The translations under genes and the position numbers were made by a program. DNA of 64,000 bases from Puccinia triticina (Eukaryota; Basidiomycota; Pucciniomycetes; Pucciniales; Pucciniaceae): contig NC_070569.1 of assembly GCF_026914185.1 (NCBI RefSeq), forward strand, positions 3,658,001 to 3,722,000, written 5' to 3'. Shown here one piece after another: positions 41,863 through 55,100 of this stretch. How positions within the stretch are numbered: position 1 is the first letter of the stretch; each line of letters begins with the position of its first letter. A model generated the notes under the pieces. That model made no database searches and was not told the origin of the DNA. It saw nothing but the letters and a program-made list of their open reading frames with translations.

Positions 41863-43548
41863 CTAATCTACATGCATTCCTCCGCCAACAGCCTTGTTAC
41901 CCCTGGCCGTCATACTCCCGCTTGCCGCAGTAGCTCCGTGTCGAGCCAGTGACGCATTCCCAGGCGGAGGATTTGAAGGCGAAGTATAATTACAGAGGCA
42001 GAGCTGTTCAAGGCCACGCGCAATCTCTTCAAGGCCGCATGCTGGTGCCTTCGAAATGGTTTGCTGCTCGTATTTACTCAACATTTTCCAATAACTTGGT
42101 TTGTAGCAATCAACAGGCAAGCCACGGGGCACACCGAGCAAGCCTTTAGTTCTCTTGAAGTTGCGGGCTGATTGGCCGTAGAGTCGCTCGTTAGTTGAGA
42201 TTGTCTTGTGATGTTGCGCTTGCACAATGACCATCTTATCAAGGCAGTGGAGGACCAAAGTCAGGTGATTTCTTCGCCAATCCGGGACCAAACTGATAGG
42301 GGCATCATTGCCAGGTCCATCCTTGATGTCAGAACCGCACTCCTTCTGTTCCACAGCATGTGCCAATGCCACGTTCTGCTTGAACATTTTGTTGACCATG
42401 CCACATCAATTCTCCCTGATCTTGAACATGAGGCCCCAATGTTAATAAACACTCACCAACTGAAGTCATATGTAAATCAGGTGAAAACTGGCAACTTACT
42501 CTCTTTCGCCATTGTTGGTATTGCGCCTTGGCGGTGTTCGATGATTTCTTCTTCTTGTAGGATTCAGACCCCAGTTTGTGCAACTCCCAAATCTCGCGCG
42601 CCTTTTTCTGAACCCATCGTTTGATTATACTTGGTGCCTGGCCAGCAAGCTCGTCCGAGACCGGCATTGTTCGACGCAGCCATTCAACGGACCTTGCCGC
42701 CAGTACATCAATAATCGTGGAGTTCCAAGCGGATGAAGGGCCCCTTTCCCAGTCAAAAGTCACCATGGAAATCCCTGCCAACGCCAGAGCCCTCTCCACA
42801 TCGGCTTTGGTTTGCAAGTTCAGAGGCTTCAAGCCATTAGGGTTGTTGTCCTTTTGGGAAGCTGGGGTGAATACCGGCAAAACCACATTCTTGCGAATCT
42901 CCTTTTCAGCAAGTGAAACGTAGTAATCCTGCTGGGCAATAGTTTTTGAGGACAGAGCCGCCCAAAGACCTTCAAGTTGAGTTATAATAGTGCAAGTCCT
43001 CCTTTCAATCCAATACAATTCCTCGAGTTCTTTTGGTGTTGGAGCAGGGGGATAATCTTGAAGCTTTTCCGGACAGCCAAGAAACAACTTCACAAACCCT
43101 TGGATACCCCAAGAGTACTTATCGCAATGTTCCGCCAGACCACCTTTCTGAGCAATTCTCGCTGCACGCTGCCGAACTCGCCGCTCGCTCTGCGCCTCTT
43201 GCGCAACATTCCTTGCTTTCCTCGCCTCCTCCACCACAAATTTGGGATCCAAGCCAATTTTGTCAGAGTTTTCTGCGGATTTGTTGTTGGTTTGTGCCTG
43301 CTCCTCATCTGTGTTGCCCCACGCGTCAGAAAAAATCATACGGGATGAATTTCAGTATGAATCAACTTACCGTCACCATCACCATCAGTCTGCATGCGGT
43401 CACCGGCGGCTTGGAATCGCGGAACCAATTGATTGACTAGGCGGGCAATCCATTCCGCATCTTTGTCGGAATTGGACGGTCCGCCGTTGGGGCCAGAAGC
43501 AGCCGGAGGGCTTGGACCCGGAGCGTTTGCATTAGGATTTGTCAACAT
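41863..43548 (-). CDS. Spliced gene of unknown family, about 500 aa
   Basis: Minus strand. Exon 1 is 43548-43371, exon 2 is 43308-42500 and exon 3 runs from 42378 (or 42375) to 41863. The introns are 62 nt (GTAAGT...ACACAG) and about 121-124 nt (GTAAGT...CAAG or GCAG). Exons 1 and 2 sum to 329 codons, and either acceptor keeps the frame, giving about 500 residues. The N-terminus is Pro/Gly/Asn-rich and acidic. A charged helical segment follows (FVVEEARKARNVAQEAQSER), then a conserved-looking folded part (HCDKYSWGIQGFVKLFLGCP; LYWIERRTCTIITQLEGLWA; TFDWERGPSSAWNSTIIDVL). The C-terminal third has ISLVPDWRRNHLTLVLHCLD. The tail is Gly/Ala/Ser-rich. No known domain. Located just beyond palindromic repeat copy B. 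Confidence 0.65.
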
Positions 43549-43862
43549 AGGAGACGTTGCTCAAGAAAAAAGATAATGAACTGTGTGTTGAAGCCTTACA
43601 AGACTCAGGGGGAACTCCAAGACAGTCAGAGAGGACGAGGGGACCAAGAGGAGTAGAAACTGCAACACAACGGGGGAATTGTTGAAATGTTCTGCAGACA
43701 ACAAAAGCTCCACCTAAGGTTAAACTCAGGGTGGTACATGGCTGGACCGAGAGAAACGTTTGTCACAGCCTTCATCCCCCCTTCTCCACCAAATCCTCCT
43801 CTCCCCTGCACAATCCCCTTTGACAATACAAGTCATTTGTTTTCAGTGAGGCTTTCCCAGCC

Positions 43863-46281
43863 CTAACTCATTATAAACCAAATCAAGCCCAACATCTCTC
43901 TCAGCAATCCAACCAAACAGATCATCACCCCTTTGAACGTGAAACCACTTACTGCAGACCCCAATCCTACTGGACTGATTGTTTCAGTTGCAAATCCAAA
44001 TGTCCCCGCAATGTTCTTCATCATTGCCGCATGACCTATTATACCTTCACTGTCAATCACAGCGAATGGTTCATGCTTACCCTGAACGAGCCAACAGTTG
44101 AGATCAGGATAATTTCTGTACGGATCTTCATTGACCGGTACCTCTTGAAACGGTTTGACCACTATCCAAATTCTGCCTGGGGTGTCATCTGAACGGAAAA
44201 TCCACTCTATCTCTCCGAATTGCTGACAATTTCCAAGGTAGAACTCAACCAAAGAATTCCCATAGTGATGCTGACTTGAGGAAAACGTCTTCCTATTTAG
44301 GGAGATACTTATTACTACGTTCACTTGAGGATTGATCCCATGGTTTGCAGGAGCAACACGCGACTTCCTTTGTGGCCCCGCTTTATGAGCCACGGCACGT
44401 TTCCACTTCAAAAACAAAGGCTGATCTAAGCTTGTTTTTGTCGCTTCACTGTCAGATCAATCCTCTGCCAAATGTTTATCAACGGCTGCACCATTCAGTA
44501 GGCTTTTGAGTGTTGAGTGCATATGCCATTTGTGAGTCAAAGTCTTTGGTATCTCGTCTATCACATTGGGTGGAAGAGTGAGTAAGTACATGTCATTAAG
44601 GTACCACATAGGGAAAAACTAGAGCTCACCCGGATGATGATTTGTAGGAAACTTCTGTAACATCCCATTCACCCGCTCTTTAGCCCGACCGCGGTGGACC
44701 AAACCTCCTGATGACCTCAGTGTAATGCTGGGTAAGATGTAAATTTGGCTTACTCAGTTCTGCTGGCCAACCTTCCTGAAGACATTTCCGGTAGAGCAAT
44801 ATCAAATCATCAAGTTCGGAGAGGTCCTTGGTTTTGATCTTGGGTAGCGTCAGGAAATGCGTAATCTGACCTAAAGTGGTGGTTGACTCTAGAAGCTTCA
44901 AAATTCGATTTTTGCTTTCCGCTGTCCCTGCCTCCTCAGAAGCTATGACCCACAATGGAATTAGAGCTATTGTATAATAAACTTTGTATAAAATCAGCCA
45001 TTCTGCTTCCTTCAGGGAACCTTGGCTGGCCGAGCCCAAGTTGCGTGGAACTCAATCAACCCAAGAGGGAACTACTGTGCGAAGAATTGTCCGGTGGACA
45101 AAATCAAGTTCTTTGGGTGAAATGCGGGGTTAATCCTTGTCTTGCCCATGGGGGAGAAGTTTCTTTGTGCGGCGGCCACCAGTGATTGTACAGTCACTGC
45201 CACCAGGCTCCTCAGACTCGGCAGTTTCCTCGTCTTCACTGTTGGCATACAGTGCTCTCTTGCAGCGGCGTAGGTCGTAGGAGTGCGTGGAAAATGGTTG
45301 CAAATCGGACTGAGAGCTTGATCCGGATGGATTCTGATTGGCCGCCAGGATGGGAGGATTAACATTCCTCCGTCTGCGTTTGACACTCATCCCTGGTGCA
45401 GAAGTCTCTTGAACCTTGGCAAGTTTTTGTTTCCCTTTCCGCCGTGTTGTGGGCCGGAACACTTCATTGAAAGCAGGCTCCTTGTAGGAGGCGTCGTTCT
45501 GCCACTCTTCATCTAATTCTTGCATAGACTTGAGTTGCGCGCCAGCCAACGGTAAGGACATGAATCTGACACTATGATCCTTGAGATCACCAAGCACTAG
45601 CGCATGCATCAACTCAATGGAGCAGTGCTCAACCGGCCGCCAGTAGGGTAATTGGTTAAGCACACTCCACCTTGCTCCGTGCTTCTTAGTGTACTTTGTT
45701 CTTTCTGTGGCGTTCTGAAGAGTCAACCAATGTGAAGCATGTTGAAGGTGTTCCTCGCTGGTTCGTCTGGGAAACTTGGATGTATCCGTCTCCTCCAAGT
45801 TGGTCCTAGGTAACAGACAGAAAGAACAGAAGAAGGTCGCGGCATGACTCCCAAATCCAGCAGTCTTACGGAGGGCTGGAAGGTCTGCAATTAGTGGGAA
45901 GATGGCCACTTGGATCTTCCTCCCCGTAGGATGCAGACTTGTTGCTTTGTAGTTTACGCCTTTCCAGAACTCATTCAGCTCATCAACTAAAGGCTGTAAG
46001 ACATGGTTCAGCTGCTGGAGTTTTGGCTCGGTTGGCCCGGGAATAACCCCAAAAAGAAAGATATTTTCCACCTTGTAACAAGATGTTGCCAGTAGATTCA
46101 AGCAAACCATTGTGATTGCTCCCACAGATTTGTGCTTTCCAAGATTCGAGCTACCTTCGGCGTTGAACCAGTCTAGATACAGGCTAAAGACCAAGTTTCC
46201 CGAAGTGTGTGTATAGGTCCCGGTACCTTCATTGGCATCTGCGAATTCTCGCCAGACAGAGCCGTGCCACAATGCCCCTAC
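43863..46281 (-). pseudogene. Plavaka/Tnp2-type (CACTA-like) transposase relic
   Basis: Minus strand. From an AG acceptor near 46282 the frame reads WHGSVWREFADANEG, NLVFSLYLDWFNAEGSSNLG, LATSCYKVENIFLFGVIPGP and DLPALRKTAGFGSHA with FCSFC. This is the core signature of Tnp2/Plavaka transposases (DWFN, GPxEP, C-x2-C). Stops at 45130-45132 (TAA) and 45052-45054 (TGA) precede SASQGSLKEAEWLILYKVYY. A frameshift occurs near 44690 ahead of ERVNGMLQKFPTNHH. The C-terminal part (44417-43863: FGEIEWIFRSDD, DPYRNYPDLNCW, IIGHAAMM) matches the usual end of such proteins. The N-terminal exons are missing; Gypsy2 lies immediately upstream. Inactive. Confidence 0.8.
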
Positions 46282-46383
46282 CTTTCACAAAAACTCTATA
46301 GGTCAACAATCCCGCTGTGGTCCATAGTTGATAGTACTCTTCACACCAACACATACACATCCTCATTTCCATACCAACAATGC

Positions 46384-47335
46384 TGTCAGCCACAGAGTAC
46401 ATGTCACAGTACCTTACACGTACCAAGTACCTGCAATTGTTCACATTACATATAGTACATTCCTTTTTACGCCTCTATTACATATGTATATCATTAGATA
46501 CAAGCTTAAGAATTTACTCCTGTTACACATTACATTACAGATAACCATAGTTAAATACAGTCACCATAATGTACTGTTGTTATGAGAGTTAAGTTACGTG
46601 CAACAGTAAGATTACAATACATTGTAATATTACTGTACACGTGAAATACACCAAGACAGGTATCACTCATTTATCCCCTGTTACGCCTCAGTACCTATTT
46701 ACATAACATATTGGTTATGATATAAATACATAAACAATACATGATGTAATCCAATTCAAAGAGCACTGAATGGAATCAATGATTGGTTATGATCAGCTAG
46801 TGTACACAGCTACTGATCCAGGATCAGTACTGATCATTACACTGCCCTGATCATTTCCAATGTTGATCCTCATGAGGATCTGCTTCTCTTGAGCGCTTCC
46901 AGTTCCCCCCTGGTCCTGAAGCGCCTCCAAGCGCCTCATGTTCCCTCCTGCTCATTCCCCTCTATATAAACACGCCCCCCAGGACTGTTTATCCCTCAGA
47001 ATATTATTACAGCAAAGTTTAACCCATACTATAGTTAAACAGTGCTTTCATTCTCACCCATCATTCAATTCAGGAATACTCTCAACTCTTGATTACCCTT
47101 ACCTTCCTGTAGGTAAAACCACGAACCCAAGTTGAGTTATTCCTTGGATGCCTATTAACACCCTGTGTTGATCTGGATGCGCCTTAATTGAGCAAGCCTC
47201 TCAGTCAAGATTACTGATAGAGTGAAACCTTTTACAGGTCTTACCACGAACCCATTGGCCCATCCTAGGCATCTTACACCATCATCTTGATAGTAACAAC
47301 CCTCTCAGACACGGTTAGTTACCTACAGGCTGACA
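46384..47335 (+). repeat. Gypsy2 5' LTR
   Basis: 952 bp. TATATAAA at 46973-46980 followed by CACGCCCCCC marks the likely promoter, with transcription starting some 30 bp downstream. The upstream part is AT-rich with many short GTAC words. Confidence 0.96.
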
Positions 47336-47337
47336 AT

Positions 47338-47350
47338 TGGGGGTCTGGCC
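47338..47350 (+). promoter_or_regulatory. Gypsy2 primer-binding site
   Basis: TGGGGGTCTGGCC starts two bases after the LTR. It is identical to the Gypsy1 site at 15701-15713. Confidence 0.75.
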
Positions 47351-47449
47351 TATTATTTATCCGTGATTCTCACTCCCAAACCGTGATAATCATACTAACA
47401 TACCTATTTCCTTACCATTTTTACGCCAAAATGTCTTGTTAAAAGACAA

Positions 47450-47872
47450 ATGACAACCATTATCTGTGATTTCAAACCCAACTCCAACCTCCTGAAATTA
47501 CAGAAATACACGAAGGAAGACCCTAATAACTTTGAAGTCCAAGAACACGTCAGAAAAACCCATACACTGATTGGAGAGGACCAATTCTACACCTGTACCT
47601 GGATTACTTACAGTACTCTTTGGATAACTTGTATCTATCATCCTGACGGTACACTTATTGATACTACTGAAGAATCAGAATTTATGTAAGAAGAACAAAC
47701 TAAACTTGTTAGAAAACCACAACTTACAGCTTTCCCATTTGGATATCCTCCCTTTGACGAGGAATACTGCTCTTATACAGAACATACCTCCTACTCCACG
47801 CTTCCCCCCTTCACTTCTGACGGCCCTCCCCCGCAACTTACGCGCAGAAAGAGAAGTCAAATCATTAACTAA
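47450..47872 (+). pseudogene. Possible small leader ORF of Gypsy2
   Basis: From ATG 47450 one frame runs 79 codons (FEVQEHVRKTHTLIGEDQFY), meets TAA at 47687-47689 and stays open to TAA 47870-47872 (FGYPPFDEEYCSYTEHTSYS). Together it would make about 140 residues with no known motif. It could equally be chance in an untranslated leader. The remaining leader to 49179 holds a possible splice acceptor (TTGTGTACAG, 48966). Confidence 0.3.
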
Positions 47873-49179
47873 ATTTCCCGTGATTGTGTCTTAGATTCTC
47901 CCTTATTTTCTCATCATTTTCCTAGACTCTTCACCCTGTTTCCTTCTATAAAACCGGAAAAATCCATAAAAAATCATCCTATTGTTGACTATCTCTCTAT
48001 TTTTTACTGGAAAAATTCTCTTTATTTCGCCAAAACCCATAGAAAGTAAATCATACACACTTGGTTGACTCTACACAGTGAAATTCCAGTGAATTTCATT
48101 CATTTTCTCTGCGGAAAACACACCGGAACGCTTGTTCCCCCCAAAAGGAGAATAGATACAAAAATTCTGAGTAGACCAATCGAACCGCAAGGGTCGATTT
48201 ACACTACTAGGTTTTTTTCGTGAGACTCCAAACTCTACCATTCCTACGGCAGGAAAGCATTTGTACTGCATTCCCACTCGAGAGCGCATTAGGTCGCGGG
48301 ACTAAGTGGTACTACATACACCGTGCGCATCCTGTGTATACAGGATCTACATAACTCAATTACAGTTCAATTATACTGTACTACTGTATTACCCCGGATC
48401 TGCAAGGATCTACAGGGATTTACACGCTAGACGCACTCCACCTAACTCAATTAGAGAGCGCATACAGGCGCATACCTACCGTACATACCCCCCTCGAGCC
48501 GCAACCCTCGAGCAGGATCACTTCAACACCTGTAGCTCCTGATCTAGAGCAGCTACAGACGATCTTAGACCGCCGATCAAACCGCGCGAACCTAGCGGAT
48601 CAGACTAGAAGTGACATACCTAGCCTACAGATCCCAAAAGCGCTGTACAAGCGCATCAATACTTTCCCTCCTCTTGTAGAAACGTTGTTCCAAGAGTTTA
48701 AAAGGACCTCCACTCCACGCCGTTTGAGCAATCAACAAACCAAGTTGATACACTTCTGCGCCACCATCTCAGCTTTCATTCAACAAAAATTCAGACCTTT
48801 CCATCGACAGGAAAAAATTCCTACACTGATTTTCCGGCAAAATCACTATAACTTTAAAAGTACTCAGAAAATCCAAAATCTGAAAAGTACATCTTTTTCC
48901 TTACCCTTTTCCCGTCAGATTGGTATTTTTTTAATACTAATATTTTCGTGTTTTCATTGTGTACAGTGTCCACCAACGTTGACACCCTCACCCCAGAACT
49001 TCAATCCCTTGGAGTTACGGACAAAAACACGCAACCCCGTGAGGCTAGAGAGGAAACCACTGATACTAATCAGCGCGCAGATTCCCCAGCCATCTCTGAT
49101 AAATCTTCAGGTACATTACACCTGAAGAAATTCTCTAAATAAAAACAAAAAATACCTACTGAACCAAATTACTTCTATT

Positions 49180-52100
49180 ATGTCTCCTCCTTCTCTCAGA
49201 ACTCGAGGTTATAATGGAAGAACCCGCTCATCAGACCCAGGCAGAGGATTTCCACCTGCGTCAGTTCTTCCACCTGCTAAACAACCTGTAGCAGATAAAA
49301 TTATATACGCTACAAAGAAAGGAAAAACTGAGAATCTATCTTCTCCTAACAGTCTTGACGGAAGAGAAGTTCGAGCGCTACTATTACAGGATGAAAGGCT
49401 ACAAGACGTGGCTCAAGGACGTGCGCAACCGCAGAAGCCACGCGGCAATAATAGCGCATCTCAAGTATTGCCGGGCGGATTTCCAGGCGATGATAGATCT
49501 CAAAGGATTAACATCCACCTTGAAGAGGACGAAGGATTGGAATCCAATGGAGATCAGTTCAGAATCCCTCCTAATCCACCAGCCGTCCCGCAGACGAAAC
49601 CACTCTCCATTAAGAAGCCCGCCGCGCCGCAGACCAGCTTCAAGACCCCAATCACGCAGGGGGAGAAATGTGAATTCCAGACACCCACGGAATACTGGGC
49701 GCAATCAACAATGGCGCAGTCAAATCTACGAAGAAATGATACGCCTGGGCAGATCCCTCCAAGGCACTTATCAACATCTGGAGCAGGGCAAAATAGCCCG
49801 CCAAGAGCGTCAGATGGACCTAGATCCTTAAATAGTTCCCACTTTTTTAGTAGTAATAGTAACTCTGGTTCTGAACACGCATCACATGTCCCAGAAATTC
49901 TAAATGTTGTTAACAATCCAGATACTCCTTTCAGAACTGCTCTACATGTGTACACAGAGAATCTTAACTTTGTTGTAGAAAGAATTACGCAAAGTAACAA
50001 AGAACTGTCATCAGATCTTAAGAAATTGTGCCACAAAGTTACACAGCGTGTAGATGAGCAAGTAAATTCTGAAGATGATGCCTTCACTGTCATCTTGAAT
50101 AAATTGGAGAGTATGGATAAGAAGCTTGATGAAGCGCCCTCTGCTCTTGAAATATTGAGTACCCAAGTTACTAGATCACTGGCTAGAACTGAAGAACTGG
50201 TTGAAGATCAAGAAAATGCCGACCAAGAAATATTACAGAAGTTGAATTTGTTAGAATCACGCTTCAGAACCCTGCAGAATGATACTAAAGATAAAATTAC
50301 GTCACAATTTACCACATTTGAAGATGTAGTAAACAGGTTTGAGAAACAAACCACGGACACAGCATCAAAACAAGATAAATTGGAAACTATAATTTTACAA
50401 GTAATAAATTCTATTAACAATATTGGACACTCATCACCTAATCCCCCGGTGAAAGAGAGCGTGAATAAAGATACCCCACCCCATATGCAGGCCAGCAGCA
50501 GTTCAACAAGAGTGAAATCTGACAGAGCACCTAATGTGAACTCCCCACCTCACAAAGCAGAAAATTCAGATTCAGATGATAGTGATGTAGAAATTCCACT
50601 ACCAACTCCCAACAGAAGAACAACATCTTCTACTCCACGTAATTTTCCAACAAATGAAGAGGACAAAGCCATTCATAAATTAGTATTAGCCAATTTACCC
50701 AAAATAAGTGAATGGGCCACATTTTCTGGCAAAGGAGAATATGACCATTACAAATTTATAGAATGGATTGACAGTTTACAGGATGATACAAATGCACCAG
50801 ATCAAATCATTTGTTCCAAACTTAATTCATTATTTACAGGACCAGCAAACATATGGTACAACAATAGAAAGAAAGAAGTTCAAGGACCAAAAGATTGGGC
50901 CTTCTGGAAAGCAGAAATCATTAAGAAATATAGCTCCCCTGAATGGAAAAGAAAAGTTAGAGATGCCTTTAGAAGATCTAAATTTGACGTGTATGGTGAG
51001 ACTGAACCTTCTGAATGGGTTACCAGCCAAGTTAAAAGGATACAAGCTGTGGAAAGACACTTGGATAACCAATCTATCAATGATAAATTACTGTCTCAAC
51101 TTGACCCCAAAACTGAGTACAAAATGCGCCTAGCTATCAGAACTAATGATGACACTTCAGAATTCATCAACCAACTTGAAAGTATAGTGAATGTTTGTAA
51201 GAAAGACAAAGCTAGAAGCAAAACAAGCAGAAGAGACAATTACAAAGATAAGAGACCTGAGACCAAAGAACCAGCAGCTCCTAAAGAAATTACATGCTAT
51301 GAATGTGGTAAGACTGGGCATAAGTCTACCAAATGTCCCAAGAAGATCAGCAAGAAGATATCAGTGATTCAGAGTGAAGATAACCAATTACCATCTGACA
51401 CTATTAGCATTTCCTCAGGAGAATCCCTTCCTAGTGACTCTGATGACTCAGATGATGAATCAGCAAGCAATTCTAATCACGCCATTACATGTAAAGCAGA
51501 CAGGCTTATATCTAATATTTCCAAGATCCCAGAGGATAAAGCCCCACATAATATTAGGAAGTTACCAGTAGTTAAACCTGACCAAGTAGGTAATATGCAC
51601 ACTACAGGAGGAACCAACACTACTAATATACTATGTAACAAGTATAAACTCAAATGTCTCATTGATGGCGGAGCATTCTGTTCAATAATTAGCCCCAAAT
51701 TATTAGACACTATTATGCCTGACTGGAAGACCAAGCTATCCCCAGTCAAGAAGGAGAAATTCTACAGCTGCAATAGCAAATTGTCCCCACTAGGTATCAT
51801 TACTCTAGATATTATTTTCCCTCACACAAGATCTAGTGTACAAATTACAGTTGAGCTAGTAGTAATGGCAGATTTCAAGATGAAATACATTATCCTTGGT
51901 AATGATTACATTATTAATTATGGTATTGACGTCATTAACAGTAATGGCAGATACTTTACAATTAATGGAGATCTCTTGACTAAATTTGAACTAGGAATTA
52001 CAGAAAAATTTACATTAGAGCAACTAGAATGTAATGCTGTGGAAGCCTCAAAATTCTCTAACACCATATCTGACGCCAGAATTTCACCAGATCTGACACC

Positions 52101-55100
52101 AGAACAAACAGACAAATTAGTCTCATTACTACATAAACATAAATTGGCCTTTGCTACAGCTGATGAACCCTTTGGATGCATTAAAGGACATGAAGTAAGA
52201 ATCAATCTTAATACTTCCAGACCTTATCCACCAGCTTTGAGAAAAGCCTCCTACCCAGCATCCCCTAGAAGCAGAGAAGCCTTGCAACAACATGTAAATG
52301 AATTAGTTAGAGTGAAAGTTCTGCGCAAGGTTGGCGCAAATGAGAATGTGGAAGTTACAACACCTGTAATCATTGCGTGGCATAATGATAAGTCCAGGAT
52401 GGTTGGTGATTTTAGAGCCCTCAATACCTACACTATTCCTGATAGGTATCCTATGCCCAAGATTAGTGAAGCAATCACGCAACTCAAGAATGCAAAATTT
52501 ATTACCTGCATGGATGTACTAAAAGGATTTCACCAAAATGTAATTCATGAAGACAGTAGACATTTGTTGTGCATCATATTACATATGGGTATTTATGAAT
52601 ATCTCAGAATGCCCTTTGGAATTAAAAATGCACCATCTCACTTCCAGAGAATGATGGATACTGAATTCCACAGAGAATTACGTGAGGGATGGCTTATAAT
52701 TTACATTGATGACATTATCATATTCAGCCAAGACTGGGAAGAACACCTCAAGAAGTTGACCATAGTCTTAGAAAGAGTAATTAAAATGAACATGAAAATA
52801 TCAATGAGTAAATGCCAATTTGGATTTCAAGAACTTAAAGCTCTAGGACATATAGTATCAGGACTCAGTATAGCTATAGACATGAATAAAGTAGCAGCTG
52901 TTTTGCTCAAACCTATGCCAACTAACCTGAAGGAAGTACAGTCATTCTTAGGTTTTGCAAGTTACTATAGACAACACATTAAGGATTTTGCAAAAATAAG
53001 TGGCCCACTTTACCAACTCAGTAGTCCCAACACTGCCTTTGAGATGACAACTACTAGAGTGGAAGCTTTTAATTTAATGAGAGAAAAACTTACATCAGCA
53101 CCAATACTGTTCATGCCTGATCCCCATAAACATTACAGATTATATGTAGATGCCAGCATGGAAGGTTTAGGCGCTGCATTACATCAGATACAGGATTTTG
53201 AAGTCCCCAGAGAAGGAGTCATATGCTACATTTCACGCACCTTGAAAGACAGTGAGAAAAGATATGGAGCCAGCCAGCTAGAATGTCTTTGTCTGGTATG
53301 GGCACTTGAAAAATTGTACTACTATTTGGATGGATGTGACTTTGAAGTCATTACTGATTGCATAGCCCTTAAAAGTCTCTTAGGTATGAAAACTCCCAAT
53401 AGACATATGCTTATAAGATGGCAAATTGCTATTCAAATCTGGAGAGGAAGCATGACTATTATCCACAGAGCTGGAAATATCCATAAAAATGTGGATGGTC
53501 TTAGCAGATGGTCTCTAGAAAATTTACCAGAGAACCCAGCGTGGGACGGAGAAATTGCTGCAAGAATCATGGCTTTATTTCCCCTTGAGAATGATGAAGA
53601 TAATCCTGCATATGACACTCCTTCAGAAAATTATGATATCCTTGGTTTACATGTATGTGAAATGGAAGAAGAATTCTGGGATGAAATCAGAAAATCCTAT
53701 GATACCAATAAGAATACTTCTACCATCAAAGAAATACTACAGAGTAAGTATAAGAATATGGATTTAATTAACTCATTAGAAGAACCCTGGGCTACAGCTT
53801 TTAGAGAAGACAGATTTTCCCTTCTTGATGGATTACTTTACCATAGAACCAAACATACTAGTGTGGTAGTACTGGTGCAAAGAGAACATATTAATTTATT
53901 TCTTAGAGAATGCCATGATAATATCACTGCTAGGCATTTCTCCGTAGAGCACACTACAGAGAGAATAAAGCACATTGCATGGTGGCCAAACTTTAAGAAT
54001 GAAACCAAGGACTACTGTGAATCTTGTGAAAGGTGCCAAAAAGCCAACAAAGCTACAGGAAAGAGATATGGACTATTACAGGAAATTGAAGAACCTACTG
54101 AAAGATGGTCTGTCATTAATATGGATTTTGTTACAGGATTACCTCCTGCAGGACAAGATAACTATAATTCAGTACTAGTGGTAGTAGACAGATTTTCCAA
54201 AAGAACCAAATTACTTCCATGTCATAAAGAGAATACAGCCTTTGATATAGCTATGTTGTTTTGGCAAAAGATAATTGCTGATGTAGGATGCCCAAGATAC
54301 ATTATTACAGACAGAGATCCTAAATTTACGTTAGAATTCTGGAGAGGACTTTCTGATCTATGTGGTACACAATTAAAGTTCTCCACAGCTTATCACCCAC
54401 AGACTGATGGATTAGCTGAAAGGATGATTCAAACTCTTGAAGACATGATCAGAAGATATTGTGCCTATGGATTGGAATTTAAGGACAAAGATAATTATAC
54501 TCATGATTAGTGCTCACTCTTACCAGCCCTTGAGTTTGCCTACAATTCCAGCAAACACAGCTCTACCAATATTACTCCTTTTGAATTGGAAAGAGGATGG
54601 ATTCCATGGTTCCCCAAAGACTTAGTTTTATCTAAATCTGTAACAATACATCCTAATGCAGCAGACTTCCATCAAATGATGACTAAGACAGCTAATTACG
54701 CAGCAGAATGCATTAAAAAATCCTTTGAATACAACAAAACTAGATGGGACAAGACTCATAAACCTCATCAGTTTAAAGTTGGTGAAGAAGTTCTTATTTC
54801 TACATTTAACTTTACCAACCTCACTGGCCCTAAGAAATTGAGAGACTCATTTGTAGGACCATTTGTTATTAAAGCCTTACATGGAAAGAATGCTGTTGAA
54901 GTCATACTGACAGGTGAATTAGAAAGAAAACATCCTACTTTTCCTGTTAGTTTAATCAAACCTTACGTGCCTAGTAACAATGAAAATTTCCCTTTAAGGA
55001 AAGACAACATTAAAGTTGTAATTCCAAGACTGGAGAAAGAAGTTGTGAAAATAAAGAAGGTTTTACAACACAGAAAAATCAGAAAAAACAATGTGGACAT

